Origin: Neobacillus sp. PS3-40
GTDB taxonomy: Bacteria > Bacillota > Bacilli > Bacillales > Cytobacillaceae
Reading direction: 5' to 3'
Length of the DNA: 64,000 bases
Assembly: GCF_030915485.1 (NCBI RefSeq)
Contig: NZ_CP133266.1
Coordinates: 3,228,001 to 3,292,000, forward strand
Shown: piece after piece, positions 34,553 through 43,919 of the stretch
How the letters are laid out: the number at the start of each line of letters is the position of its first letter
Position numbering within the stretch: position 1 is the stretch's first letter
Made by a program: the position numbers and the translations under genes
The notes under the pieces: generated by a model
What the model was told of the DNA's origin: nothing
What the model saw: only the letters and a program-made list of their open reading frames with translations
Databases searched by the model: none

Positions 34553-35653
34553 TTATGGTCGGATTCGCAATTCTGTATCTGCATCAAAGAAATGTGCTTT
34601 GTTCATATCAAAAGCAAGTTCTAGTTTATCACCAGGTTTAATATCTGTACGAGAGTCAACACGAGCAACAAAATCTTGATCACCAACACTAGAGTAGATC
34701 ATTGTTTCTGCTCCAGTTAGCTCAGAAACATCAATAGTAGCAGAAATTTTTGAACCAGCAGAGGCATCAATGAAAATTGGCTCATCATGAATGTCTTCAG
34801 GGCGTACTCCTAAAATGATTGCCTTTCCAACATACCCTTGCTCACGAAGGAATTTCATTTTTCCTTCTGGGACAGAAAGAGATTCATTTCCAATCACAAA
34901 TTTGCCATCCTTAAGCGCACCATTAAAGAAGTTCATAGCGGGTGAACCAATAAAACCACCAACAAAAACATTTTCTGGTTTTTCATACACGTCTTTTGGA
35001 GCACCAACTTGTTGGATAATTCCGTCCTTCATAACAACCAACCGTGTTGCCATTGTCATAGCCTCAGTTTGGTCATGTGTAACGTAAATCGTTGTTGTTT
35101 GTAAACGACGGTGTAGCTTAGCTATTTCAGCACGCATGGCGACACGCAATTTTGCATCAAGGTTTGAAAGAGGTTCATCCATAAGGAATACCTTAGCATC
35201 ACGGACAATGGCACGTCCTAGAGCTACACGCTGACGTTGACCGCCTGATAGGGCTTTTGGCTTCCGAGTTAAATATGCTTCTAATCCAAGGATTTTTGCA
35301 GCATCCTGAACACGGCGATCAATTTCATCTTTCGGAAATTTACGAAGTTTTAAACCGAAGGCCATATTATCATAAACACTCATATGTGGATATAATGCAT
35401 AGTTTTGGAAAACCATCGCGATATCTCGATCTTTAGGTGCAACATCATTGACTCTTTTACCATCAATGTAAAAGTCACCTTTTGAAATTTCTTCAAGACC
35501 TGCGATCATACGTAATGTGGTAGACTTTCCGCAGCCTGAGGGGCCAACAAAGACAACAAATTCTTTATCATCAATATGAAGATTAAAATCCTCTACTGCT
35601 GTTACTTTATTATCATAAATTTTAAAAATATGATCTAGTTTTAACTCAGCCAT
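34553..35653 (-). CDS. msmX: Multi-sugar ABC transporter ATPase MsmX/UgpC
   Basis: A 366-residue ATPase of the MalK/MsmX group that energises several sugar importers (maltodextrin, arabinan and others in B. subtilis). Walker A GPSGCGKST, Q-loop QNYALYPHMSV, signature LSGGQRQRVALGRA, Walker B VFLMDEPLSNLDA, switch His in THDQTEA. The C-terminal 120 residues are the TOBE regulatory domain (GVRPEDI). No permease or binding-protein gene is near, in keeping with a shared ATPase. Confidence 0.92.
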   Translation of the reverse strand: MAELKLDHIFKIYDNKVTAVEDFNLHIDDKEFVVFVGPSGCGKSTTLRMIAGLEEISKGDFYIDGKRVNDVAPKDRDIAMVFQNYALYPHMSVYDNMAFGLKLRKFPKDEIDRRVQDAAKILGLEAYLTRKPKALSGGQRQRVALGRAIVRDAKVFLMDEPLSNLDAKLRVAMRAEIAKLHRRLQTTTIYVTHDQTEAMTMATRLVVMKDGIIQQVGAPKDVYEKPENVFVGGFIGSPAMNFFNGALKDGKFVIGNESLSVPEGKMKFLREQGYVGKAIILGVRPEDIHDEPIFIDASAGSKISATIDVSELTGAETMIYSSVGDQDFVARVDSRTDIKPGDKLELAFDMNKAHFFDADTELRIRP

Positions 35654-35782
35654 TTTAAAAGCCCCCTGATTAGTTAGTTCTTAGATTTAGTTTACACAGA
35701 CAGGCATAAAATCTAAATAGACATTGTGCACAAAGTTAACGCTTTCAAATTAGGCATATTGTTATCGTAACTTTAGCAAAGT

Positions 35783-35846
35783 GTATATCCATAATTTCTG
35801 CTAGCGTATCAGGGAAACTACGCCTAATCATCAACTCGCCAATCGG
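35783..35846. repeat. Two-hairpin AT-capped repeat, degenerate copy 3
   Basis: TATATCCATAATTTCTGCTA through AACTACGCCTAATCATCAACTCGCCAATCGG in pieces; the outer caps are lost. It ends at the stop codon of the PucR-type gene. Confidence 0.65.
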
Positions 35847-36755
35847 TTATACTGGATACTTGGATTGCTCATATATTAGGCAGGATAGAAAGACTGTAAA
35901 GGCCCCATGAAAATCCTTTAATTGAATCCCCGTTTTATCAGTGAATTTATCAATTCGATATTGTAAGGTATTTCGGTGTATATAAAGTTTTTTTGCTGTC
36001 AGACTGGCATTTAAATTATTTTCAAGAAAGAACTTTAAGGTTGAAAACATTTCAGGATCCTCTTTGAAGACTTCGGAAAGGGTTTCATTTAATTTTCCTC
36101 TTAGTGATTCTGGGAGATGGAAAGCTAAGTATGAAGGAAAGACACGTTCAAAGGTAAAAAGTTTAACAGTCCTTAAATGGTTTTGTCCAAATGTAAAATA
36201 CTCTTTTTCCTCTTGAAAATGATAAGATAAATGATCGGAGAACAGGTACTGTTTTCCAATATAAAAGGAAATGTTTATATAAAAGTCACTTTCGAAAGTT
36301 TCGATCATCGAAAGAAGTTCCTTCTCTGATAAGGGTAAGAATTTTTGATTCTCTATAACAACCCCACTTTGACCATTTTCCCAAACAATAAGGATTTCAT
36401 TTGAAAAAAAACCTTTTAAAGCAGCCTCCATTTCAGATTGTTCCACCTCATTACCCGTTATCTGAAATTGAATCAAACGAATATTTATCTCCTTGCAAAC
36501 TGGAGATTTTCCACTTAAAAATAAAAAGTCATACCAGCTTTTTGTCAGAGAAGAACCGACTGATTTTTTAGGTTCGGCTAACTCCAAAAATGTTCTAAGG
36601 ATATTCAATTCCTTTTCACTTAAATCGGCTCGAGGGATTGCCATCCATTCATTACGGCTTGAATCAAAAAAGAGATAATATGTTCCAAAAGAGTCCTGTG
36701 GGGGAACAGTGAAAAACAGGGCGTTTGGAAATAAAGATTGTAATTTACTAAACAT
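35847..36755 (-). CDS. PucR/CdaR-type helix-turn-helix regulator
   Basis: A 302-residue protein ending in a PucR-type C-terminal helix-turn-helix (LKFFLENNLNASLTAKKLYI, HRNTLQYRIDKFTDKTGI). The N-terminal 230 residues are not a domain I can name. The gene lies 190 bases upstream of msmX on the same strand, an arrangement I recall from other Bacillus genomes, so sugar-related control is plausible but not shown. ATG 36755 is eight bases after GAGGA. Confidence 0.8.
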   Translation of the reverse strand: MFSKLQSLFPNALFFTVPPQDSFGTYYLFFDSSRNEWMAIPRADLSEKELNILRTFLELAEPKKSVGSSLTKSWYDFLFLSGKSPVCKEINIRLIQFQITGNEVEQSEMEAALKGFFSNEILIVWENGQSGVVIENQKFLPLSEKELLSMIETFESDFYINISFYIGKQYLFSDHLSYHFQEEKEYFTFGQNHLRTVKLFTFERVFPSYLAFHLPESLRGKLNETLSEVFKEDPEMFSTLKFFLENNLNASLTAKKLYIHRNTLQYRIDKFTDKTGIQLKDFHGAFTVFLSCLIYEQSKYPV

Positions 36756-36812
36756 AATCATTCCTCGTCATTTCATAATATATCCATTATACCAATTCTT
36801 TGAGATTGAAAA

Positions 36813-36857
36813 AAGAAAAGGGCTAAAACCATGAGAACTGGTTTTGCCCTTTTAGCT
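36813..36857 (-). terminator. Terminator of the 62-residue gene
   Basis: Minus strand AAAAGGGCAAAACCA-GTTCTCA-TGGTTTTAGCCCTTTT. Confidence 0.9.
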
Positions 36858-36869
36858 TTTGTATGGCTA

Positions 36870-37058
36870 TTAATCACATTCATATGGAGGCTGTTCTTCA
36901 ACAAGATCACGCGCTTCTTCAATATTCGTTGAATCTGGGCGGGCATGAACATTACCACCGGCCATACCTTCGTTAATCATTCTGTCAATATCCATATATG
37001 TTTTATCTCTTCCTTCATATAAGGAATCACTATTTTTGTTGAATTTTTCTTTATCCAT
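36870..37058 (-). CDS. Small acidic hydrophilic protein
   Basis: A 62-residue soluble protein (DSLYEGRDKTYMDIDRMINE, then HARPDSTNIEEARDLVEEQ). GGAGAAGG precedes ATG and a strong terminator follows, so it is a real gene. It sits next to the YheC/YheD block, where small sporulation genes are common, but no function is known to me. Confidence 0.75.
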   Translation of the reverse strand: MDKEKFNKNSDSLYEGRDKTYMDIDRMINEGMAGGNVHARPDSTNIEEARDLVEEQPPYECD

Positions 37059-37170
37059 CTATCCTTCTCCTTTCACATTTTCCATATTTCTGTTCTTTAT
37101 TTTGTGGAAAGGATAAGGTTTTCATACAAAATGTTTATAGTGGTACCCCCATCATTTATTATGAAGATTT

Positions 37171-38355
37171 TTATTCTAGAAAATCAGTAAGTTTAAGGAA
37201 TAAGCGGCAAAGTTGCGTTATTTTCCTTTTCTCAATTTCTTCTTCGTCAAAGCTCATGGGTTTGGAGTTTACTTCGTAAATATAATATTTTCCAGCTACG
37301 CTAATCCCTGCGTCAATTGAAAATTCACCAAAAAATCCAATCTGCTCTGTTAAGGTCCTTCCAATATGGTCAACTACTGTTTTTATAAATTGATCATGTT
37401 CATTTGACCGTAGAAGCTCATAAGAAAGTAATTCCCCTCCATTTGAAAGATGAGTGGTCAGCCCCTGTCCCTGTGATTGCCTAATTCCGATCCCAGTGAC
37501 TTGATATCCTTCACTTTCGGCATGGGCGAGGATTCTGAAATCAAATCTCTTTCCATCGTATTCTGCTGAATGAATTTCCTCCTGAACAATATAATTTTCT
37601 TCAATTAGCACGGATTCCCATTCTCTCCAAAAACTAAGGGGGGTGGGATAGATTTCTCTACTTGAGAGTCCTTCAAGGTGAATTTCTGATTGATTCAAAA
37701 GCTTTAATCGGAAAATTCCTTTTCCCCTTGCCGATTGTGTCGGTTTCAAATAGACAGATTGATATTTTTCTAAAAAAGCCTGAAAATTGGTTTGTTTGTG
37801 GATCACTTCTGTATTTGGCAAAAATTCTTGCAAAATAGGGTGATTTTGCAAGAGAAGATAAAGAGTATATTTATCAATAAAACATGGATTAAAAAAAAGA
37901 ATGTTCTTTTCCTTTAATTTCAACAAAACTGAACAATAATCTTTATCTTGCTCTAATTTTCTGAAGGGGACCCGGTTATAGACAAGGTCAGGAAAAGGCA
38001 ACTTTACCTTCATCCAATTATCACGGTCAGGTAAATAGATATAGCCACTTATAAAATTATCCTTAACTCCATCAGGAGTAAAAATAAAGCTTATTCCATG
38101 ATATGAAATAAGCTTTTTTTGCAGTTCCCTAAAAAGAGGGCCGTTCCCGGCAATCGTTCCATCCCTTTTTCTTGCTGACATTATCCCAATAAGCGGCCCT
38201 ATATGTTTGTTTTTAATTTTTAAATTGAAGCTGGTATCTTCTAAATTGCCTTTTTGTTGCTTTGAGATGATTTCTTTTTCCCCACCCATGGTAATCACTG
38301 TTTCATAATTGGTATGATACCAATTTGCGGATGTGCTGTCATAGAATAGTTTCAT
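37171..38355 (-). CDS. YheC/YheD family ATP-grasp protein (fourth in array)
   Basis: A 394-residue member of the YheC/YheD endospore coat-associated family. N-terminal part has GPLIGIMSARK; the ATP-grasp part has VYLKPTQSARGKGIFRL (ATP-binding loop), FRILAHAES, GNGELL-like THLSNGGE and the metal-binding EVNSKP at the end. The reaction is unknown; ATP-grasp enzymes join carboxylates to amines or thiols. Its ATG overlaps the previous stop by 4 bases (ATGA), so translation is coupled. Last of four tandem paralogues. Confidence 0.85.
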   Translation of the reverse strand: MKLFYDSTSANWYHTNYETVITMGGEKEIISKQQKGNLEDTSFNLKIKNKHIGPLIGIMSARKRDGTIAGNGPLFRELQKKLISYHGISFIFTPDGVKDNFISGYIYLPDRDNWMKVKLPFPDLVYNRVPFRKLEQDKDYCSVLLKLKEKNILFFNPCFIDKYTLYLLLQNHPILQEFLPNTEVIHKQTNFQAFLEKYQSVYLKPTQSARGKGIFRLKLLNQSEIHLEGLSSREIYPTPLSFWREWESVLIEENYIVQEEIHSAEYDGKRFDFRILAHAESEGYQVTGIGIRQSQGQGLTTHLSNGGELLSYELLRSNEHDQFIKTVVDHIGRTLTEQIGFFGEFSIDAGISVAGKYYIYEVNSKPMSFDEEEIEKRKITQLCRLFLKLTDFLE

Positions 38356-39716
38356 TTGAAAATTTCCTCGGGATAAAGAATGGATTGTTCGGTTAGAAAG
38401 ACGGCAAAAGCAATCGATAATTTCCGTGTTAATAAATCAAATTTTTTTAAGTCTGGATGAGTAAAAATCGATCTACCTGGTTTCGAGTTTGCTTCGAATA
38501 ACCATATATCACCGTTCAGGTCAATTCCTAAATCAAAACCGATCTCCCCGATGATCCCCTCCATATTTCTCTCTAAAGCTTTACTGAGTAGGAGTGCTGC
38601 TTCAGTTAGTTTTTCTGAAAAAAGCTTGCTTTTTTCCTCCGGAAATATTTCCTTAAGAGTCTTAACTTCTCCTCCACTTCGTACGTGGGTCGTTACGCTT
38701 CCGAGTCCGGCAATTTTCGCAGCAATGGCAGTTAAATGCCAAGTTCCCTCCGCATCTTTATTTGTATGAACTCGAAAATCTATCGAGCGCTTTTCGGTTT
38801 TTAATAAATGAATTCCTTGCTGGACAATCATGCTCCCAAGGCTTTTGTTGGTAAATACAGAATGAAAAAGGCCTTCAAGACTAGTGAATTTCCGCAAACG
38901 ATTTACACCTTCACTATCCCGATACCGGCAGAAATAAGCACCGGTTTGTTTATCGTAAATAATTTGATGTACACCAAGGCCAAGGCTTCCGTTTATAGGT
39001 TTCACGTATACGTGACCATAGTTTGAGAGCATTGTCTCAATAGAAGAAAAGGAGGTAAAGGGATGAGTTTCTGGTAAATAATTCGTTACAGAATCTTCTT
39101 GCTGTAATCTCTCGTAAATATCAAGCTTATTGAAAAATCCTGGATTATACCAGGGAATAAGATAATCCTTCTGCAAACGATCCTTCACTTTCTTTAATGA
39201 TGGATTTCTTTCGCTTTTTCGATTCGGCAAACGGTCATAAATGACATTCGGAAAGGGAATATCAATTACTTTCCAATTGTTTTCGTGGTAAAAATACCCC
39301 TTTATTTGTGCTTGATCCCAATCAATATGCTGTTCTCCAAAAACAAAGGGAAGGGCGCCAACAGATTTATTCACTGAAAGAAGCTTAGCAAAGATCGAAG
39401 AGCGTTCACCAATTGGCTTTAATGGAAAAGGAGTGAACCCCGCAGTGAAAATCCCAATTAATGGCCCGATAAAGAGTGTTTGATCTTGAAAAAATAGGTG
39501 CAAAGGAATTTCAAAGTTAGGAAATTGAAGGATATCTCTAATTTTTTTGCTTATTACAATTCGATCCTTTTTTTCAGGATGGGCAAGAAAGTCCACATCT
39601 AATGATTTCGAACCGAAAGCAATTTTTTTGATTGATTGATTGCTCATTATAGCTTGCGGGCAAAGAACAATCATTTGATCATTATTCGCTACTTCAATCA
39701 GATAGCGTTTTCGCAT
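38352..39716 (-). CDS. YheD-like ATP-grasp protein (third in array)
   Basis: A 454-residue protein with an N-terminal beta-rich domain (RISKKIRDILQFPNFEIPLH-like) of the YheD type, GPLIGIFTAGF, then the ATP-grasp core: VYVKPINGSLGLGVHQI, DFRVHTNKD, THVRSGGEV and WLFEANSKPGRS. Start placed at ATG 39716, behind AAAGGAAG, rather than an earlier in-frame codon; it overlaps the preceding gene by 23 bases. Expected in sporulating cells, associated with the coat by analogy with B. subtilis YheC/YheD. Confidence 0.85.
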   Translation of the reverse strand: MRKRYLIEVANNDQMIVLCPQAIMSNQSIKKIAFGSKSLDVDFLAHPEKKDRIVISKKIRDILQFPNFEIPLHLFFQDQTLFIGPLIGIFTAGFTPFPLKPIGERSSIFAKLLSVNKSVGALPFVFGEQHIDWDQAQIKGYFYHENNWKVIDIPFPNVIYDRLPNRKSERNPSLKKVKDRLQKDYLIPWYNPGFFNKLDIYERLQQEDSVTNYLPETHPFTSFSSIETMLSNYGHVYVKPINGSLGLGVHQIIYDKQTGAYFCRYRDSEGVNRLRKFTSLEGLFHSVFTNKSLGSMIVQQGIHLLKTEKRSIDFRVHTNKDAEGTWHLTAIAAKIAGLGSVTTHVRSGGEVKTLKEIFPEEKSKLFSEKLTEAALLLSKALERNMEGIIGEIGFDLGIDLNGDIWLFEANSKPGRSIFTHPDLKKFDLLTRKLSIAFAVFLTEQSILYPEEIFK

Positions 39717-40797
39717 GATAATTCTTCCTTTCACTTTGATGAGACAAAGTTAGAAATTTCCCGTATAGAAGTGGGGCAAGATATAATTTTTCCTTCAACT
39801 CAGGTGCGGTGCTTAACACAACCTTTCTTCCTGGCTTGGAATTAACATCTAGAATCCAAATAGATCCATTCTTCGCCATCCCAATATCAACTCCGAGCTC
39901 AAACAATGGCATAAATTCTTTTTCCAGCAATTTAGGAAGATTCGTTTTAATATATTCTAACTCATTGCAAATAAACTCTTTGGATGTGTTGGGAAGGGTT
40001 GCCGACCATGTTTCGAAGTCAATGACAGAACCACCTGCACTTAAATTTGAAAGAATCCCACCTGTACTTCCTTTTCGTATTCCCTTTCCTCGTTCTGTCC
40101 AATTTCCAAATTCATCTTTTTGAAGCAGGATTCGAATGTCGAATGGTTGAAATTCATTATTTGATAATTCTAAGTAAGGTTGCAAAAGATATTTGCGGTG
40201 CTGAAGTAATTGCTTTAACCACTGGCTAAGTTTTGCTTCATTTGGAAAAATTCTCGAGATAATTTGCTTTTGTTTTTCAGTTTTTACATTGAACGATTTA
40301 TCGTTTTTCTTTACATAGTAAATCCCATAACCTTGTGAACCATTAATGGGTTTTAAAATAAGTTTTTTCTTTTTTGTTAGCTCATTTAAGACTACTGAAA
40401 TATCTGAAATAGGCTCTGAATGGGCCAAATAAGGGGATAAAACAGTGTTTTTTAAGACTTCATACAACTCAAGTTTATTTGGCAAGCCATATCCTAAAAA
40501 TGTGAGATCTTCTCTGCTCTTTAACCAGGACACAATGGGAATGCATTGCTTGGAATGATCGTCATCCCCATAGAAGCAGCGATCATAAAGAATAGCCGGA
40601 ATTGGAAACTCCTGTTCTATCCAATAGCAACTTTCAGGATCATATTTTTTTCCTTTAACAAGTTGCGTGATTGGATCAATCCGGGAGGGAATGAAGTGGA
40701 AACATTCAATATCAAGAGCAGTTGCCCTGATGGCCATTTCATTAAAGTAAGTCATTTCACTATCCATCGTTAATGTCATAATCCCAAATGTAATCAA
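39694..40797 (-). CDS. yheC: YheC-like ATP-grasp protein (second in array)
   Basis: A 367-residue protein without the N-terminal beta domain, hence the shorter YheC type (363 residues in B. subtilis). Starts GIMTLTMDSEMTYFNEMA, then YDRCFYGDDD, LILKPINGSQGYGIYYV, DIRILLQKD, NLSAGGSV and WILDVNSKPGRK. The gene starts 4 bases after the upstream stop. The yheC/yheD order next to yheA matches B. subtilis. Confidence 0.85.
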   Translation of the reverse strand: MITFGIMTLTMDSEMTYFNEMAIRATALDIECFHFIPSRIDPITQLVKGKKYDPESCYWIEQEFPIPAILYDRCFYGDDDHSKQCIPIVSWLKSREDLTFLGYGLPNKLELYEVLKNTVLSPYLAHSEPISDISVVLNELTKKKKLILKPINGSQGYGIYYVKKNDKSFNVKTEKQKQIISRIFPNEAKLSQWLKQLLQHRKYLLQPYLELSNNEFQPFDIRILLQKDEFGNWTERGKGIRKGSTGGILSNLSAGGSVIDFETWSATLPNTSKEFICNELEYIKTNLPKLLEKEFMPLFELGVDIGMAKNGSIWILDVNSKPGRKVVLSTAPELKEKLYLAPLLYGKFLTLSHQSERKNYHAKTLSD

Positions 40798-40801
40798 AAG
40801 A

Positions 40802-42181
40802 TTAATCCTCCTTTACTCTCGGTGTATCTAAAGCTAGTTTTGTACAAAATTGGATGATAGCTTTGGCAGATGGCCTTATTTTTACTGTATTTTCCTCGAA
40901 ATTTTTGGAAGGCTTTGAGTTAATTTCAATCAGCCAAACTCTTCCATCTTGATCGACTCCGATATCAATTCCAAGTTCACCTGTAATTCCAGTAAATTGG
41001 CTACAAATAATAGTAGCAGCCTCAATTGACAGTTCTTTCATCATAAAAACAATCTTTTTTGCTATTTCTTTTTCAAATAATGGGCTTAACGCAATTAATG
41101 GTTTCGTTATTTCTCCGCCCCTGGCAATATTGGAAACAAATTGCGATTCAGCTGAGATCCTTGCAACGAGTGAAGTTACTTCCCACAAATCCTTTTTATT
41201 TTTATGACATAATACCCTAAAATCCATTGACCTAGATTGATGGGTGGCAAGGGGAATTCCTTGTTGTATAATATAAATTCTATTATGAAGATGCGGTTTT
41301 AATTGATGAAAAATTTCATCAATCGATTCTTTTTTTATGATAAAGTCTGAATCGATATTTAAAGTGGACTGAAAAACAAAATGGTTTTCTTCTTTTCCTA
41401 ATTTAATAATGTTTCTTCCTTGACTTCCATGAATTGGTTTAATAAAAATAGTATGATACGTTTCAATTAATTCTTTTAAATTCTCTTTTGAAAAGATACG
41501 TGTTTCCGGGATATAGGGATGAATTTTTTCTTCTAACATTAATTTTTCATAAACTTCCCACTTTGACAGGAACCGATCATTAAAAAAGGGAATATTCAAT
41601 TGTTCGAGAATTTTTCGGAATGATTTAAAACTAGCGACCTGTTCAAGTCTACGGGAATGAATTCGATTATAAATTACCTCAGGCAGTGGAAGTTCCGAAT
41701 ATACCCATTTTCCGTTTTCAAAATGGTATCCATTGGCTCCAGTATCCGAAAAATCCTTATAGGAAAATACATAAAAAAAACCGCCTAATTCAGAAAATCC
41801 TTGATGGAGTTCCTCGCAAAATAAGTGGATCGTTCGAAAATTTGGTTCTTCTTTGTCTGTATTAAAATCAGTTAATAGCCCCACCACTGGGCCAAGATGA
41901 AGACAATTGTTTTCTATAGTGTATTTTGCTAGGAATTTATACGTTTGCATTGGCAATGAAAAATTGCTGAAGATTTGTTCAGGGAGATGGATCTCATTTT
42001 GGGATACATCTGCAATGTCTATTTTTACAGTAATGATTTGATTTCCGATCGAAAAACGTAAATCGCTGTTTTTTTCAATACATAAACGATCCAATAATCG
42101 ACTAGATAGTTGAATTTTTATATCTTTTTTGGTTGCTACTTTCTTTGGAATTAACAAAATAGGGGTTACGGCAACAGACAT
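40802..42181 (-). CDS. yheD: YheD-like ATP-grasp protein (first in array)
   Basis: A 459-residue protein: N-terminal beta domain (residues about 1-95), GPVVGLLTDF, RIHSRRLEQ, TIFIKPIHGSQGRNIIKL, DFRVLCHKN, NIARGGEITK and WLIEINSKPSKN. ATG 42181 follows GAGGAG; an in-frame GTG at 42187 overlaps that site. It leads a four-gene unit and is divergent from yheA. Which of the two longer paralogues is the true yheD orthologue cannot be told from sequence alone. Confidence 0.82.
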   Translation of the reverse strand: MSVAVTPILLIPKKVATKKDIKIQLSSRLLDRLCIEKNSDLRFSIGNQIITVKIDIADVSQNEIHLPEQIFSNFSLPMQTYKFLAKYTIENNCLHLGPVVGLLTDFNTDKEEPNFRTIHLFCEELHQGFSELGGFFYVFSYKDFSDTGANGYHFENGKWVYSELPLPEVIYNRIHSRRLEQVASFKSFRKILEQLNIPFFNDRFLSKWEVYEKLMLEEKIHPYIPETRIFSKENLKELIETYHTIFIKPIHGSQGRNIIKLGKEENHFVFQSTLNIDSDFIIKKESIDEIFHQLKPHLHNRIYIIQQGIPLATHQSRSMDFRVLCHKNKKDLWEVTSLVARISAESQFVSNIARGGEITKPLIALSPLFEKEIAKKIVFMMKELSIEAATIICSQFTGITGELGIDIGVDQDGRVWLIEINSKPSKNFEENTVKIRPSAKAIIQFCTKLALDTPRVKED

Positions 42182-42368
42182 AATCACTCCTCATTTTTTT
42201 GAAAATAGTAAGCAAAAAATAGGCAGAAGCTGATACAGTATCGTATGAATAGGCGGCCGCGGTTGTGATAATAACTAGTTATTATTAAAGAAAAATGAAC
42301 CACCTCGCAATTATTTGCATAGTTTGTTATAGTTTTATTGAAGTGTATTTGTAAAAGGAGTGAAATCA

Positions 42369-42713
42369 ATGGCAGTAAATTTATATGATGCAGCCTACGG
42401 ACTTGAGACTGCAATTCGTCAAAGCGAAGAGTATACACAATTAAAACAATCGTATGCTGATGTAAATGCTGATGATTCAGCAAAAAAGATGTTTGACCAT
42501 TTTCGCCAAGTTCAAATGGACATTCAGCAAAAACAAATGATGGGTCAAGAAATCTCGCAAGCAGAAGTGGAACAGGCACAGCAAATGGTTGCTCTTGTCC
42601 AAAAAAATGAAAAGATTTCAAAGCTTATGCAAGCAGAACAACGAATGGGTATGGTTATTGGTGAATTGAACCAAGTTATCATGAAACCTTTAGAAGAACT
42701 ATACGGAAAATAG
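42369..42713 (+). CDS. yheA: YheA/YmcA/YlbF family protein YheA
   Basis: A 114-residue helical protein (YDAAYGLETAIRQSEEYTQL, FRQVQMDIQQKQMMGQEI, LMQAEQRMGMVIGELNQVI). Homologous in fold to YlbF and YmcA, which form the Y-complex acting with RNase Y and in competence and biofilm control; YheA's own role is unknown. AAAGGAG precedes ATG 42369. Terminator at 42725. Confidence 0.92.
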   Translation: MAVNLYDAAYGLETAIRQSEEYTQLKQSYADVNADDSAKKMFDHFRQVQMDIQQKQMMGQEISQAEVEQAQQMVALVQKNEKISKLMQAEQRMGMVIGELNQVIMKPLEELYGK

Positions 42714-42724
42714 AAGTTTAAAAC

Positions 42725-42764
42725 TTTAAGGCCTTCGGTTAAATAAACCGGAGGCCTTTTAAGC
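42725..42764 (+). terminator. Terminator of yheA
   Basis: AAGGCCTTCGGTT-AAATA-AACCGGAGGCCTTTT, directly fused to repeat copy 4. Confidence 0.9.
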
Positions 42765-42863
42765 TAATCAGAAATTATATTCATAAATTCTGCAAGCGCA
42801 TAAGTGCAACTAGGCTATCGCCGGCGCCTTAAGGCTTGGCGCTAGCCAAGTTTTCTTTAGCTT
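42762..42863. repeat. Two-hairpin AT-capped repeat, copy 4
   Basis: AGCTAATCAGAAATTATATT then ATAAATTCTGC, then an extended palindrome AACTAGGCTATCGCC...GGCGCTAGCCAAGTT around GCCTTAAGGC. Same second-hairpin subtype as the copy at 61737. Confidence 0.85.
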
Positions 42864-42983
42864 TTAACAATATAAAATTCTAAAAAAATGTATTCCCCCT
42901 ACAAAAAAGCCATGTTCTATAACCTGAAAAAAAATCATAAAAGTGTTATAAGGATAACTTCACCAAGAACAGGGGGCAACAAA

Positions 42984-43853
42984 ATGATTTATCGCTTACT
43001 TGCGTTAAATATTGATGGAACGCTTCTCCAGTCAAATGGTAAACTCCATAAATCGACTAGGGATGCTGTAGAATATGTTCAACAAAAAGGGATCTTTGTT
43101 ACACTTGTTACTTCACGTAGTTTTCCATCAGCTCGAAAGGTTGCAAGAGCGTTAAAAATTAAAATACCACTCGTGACACAACAAGGTGCATATATCTCCG
43201 GTGCCCAAGAAAAACCTATTTATGTGAAAAGAATAAATGAAGAAGTAACGTATGATACTGTCCGCTTTTTAGAAGAGTTTCCATGCCAAATACGATTGGT
43301 GAACGAGCAATTTTCGCTAGCAAATAAGTTGAAGATAAACAATGATTTGCTAGTTAAAACGGTTTTTACATCTGGTGACCCGGTTTTTTACTCGCAGCAA
43401 TTTGTTCCTTCATTAAGTGAAGCATTGCATGACCAGCCGCTGACTCCTTCAAAAGTCGAGGTTTATTTTGAAGAAGAATCTGATCTGCAAGATGCCAAAA
43501 AGGCATTAAGTAAAATGTATAATGAAATTGATTTAATTCAACTTGATGCTCTAAGGATGGATATTGTTTCATCTGGCATATCTAAATTAAGTGGATTAGC
43601 CTATTTAGGTAATCAACTTGGAGTTTCAAAAAATGAAATGGTGGTAATTGGTGATAGCTTGGATGATATTCCGATGTTAGAAGCGGTTAGTCTTGGAGTT
43701 GCCATGGGCAATGCAAGTATTGAAGTGAAAAAAGCTGCTGATTGGATCACTAGATCCGAAAATGAACATGGTGTCGCATATATGGTAAAGGAACATTTTC
43801 GAAAACAGCAGCCAATTGAGTTTCTAAGAAAGATGAATATTATTAAGAAATAA
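42984..43853 (+). CDS. yhaX: Cof-type HAD family protein YhaX
   Basis: A 289-residue HAD protein with a Cof-type (C2) cap, matching B. subtilis YhaX in length and position. Later HAD motifs are intact: TLVTSRS (motif II), a Lys in SKLSGL, and VVIGDSLDDIPML (motif IV). Motif I reads ALNIDGTL, with Asn9 in place of the usual nucleophilic Asp, so phosphatase activity may be lost or altered. Start at ATG 42984 behind GGGGG; a longer in-frame extension runs into the upstream repeat. Confidence 0.88.
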   Translation: MIYRLLALNIDGTLLQSNGKLHKSTRDAVEYVQQKGIFVTLVTSRSFPSARKVARALKIKIPLVTQQGAYISGAQEKPIYVKRINEEVTYDTVRFLEEFPCQIRLVNEQFSLANKLKINNDLLVKTVFTSGDPVFYSQQFVPSLSEALHDQPLTPSKVEVYFEEESDLQDAKKALSKMYNEIDLIQLDALRMDIVSSGISKLSGLAYLGNQLGVSKNEMVVIGDSLDDIPMLEAVSLGVAMGNASIEVKKAADWITRSENEHGVAYMVKEHFRKQQPIEFLRKMNIIKK

Positions 43854-43855
43854 AC

Positions 43856-43899
43856 CATTAAAGATATCATAGGGAGCCTGTGATATCTTTTCTGTTTTT
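43856..43899. terminator. Bidirectional terminator between yhaX and yhzD
   Basis: AAAGATATCATAGGGAGCCT followed by GTGATATCTTTT forms the stem; a T-run follows on the plus strand. Confidence 0.75.
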
Positions 43900-43919
43900 T
43901 TTGATAGGCTTAGCCTTTC

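Noticed and set aside
42184-42621. Minus-strand frame opposite yheA
   Set aside because: Antisense to a well-supported gene, with no site or family.
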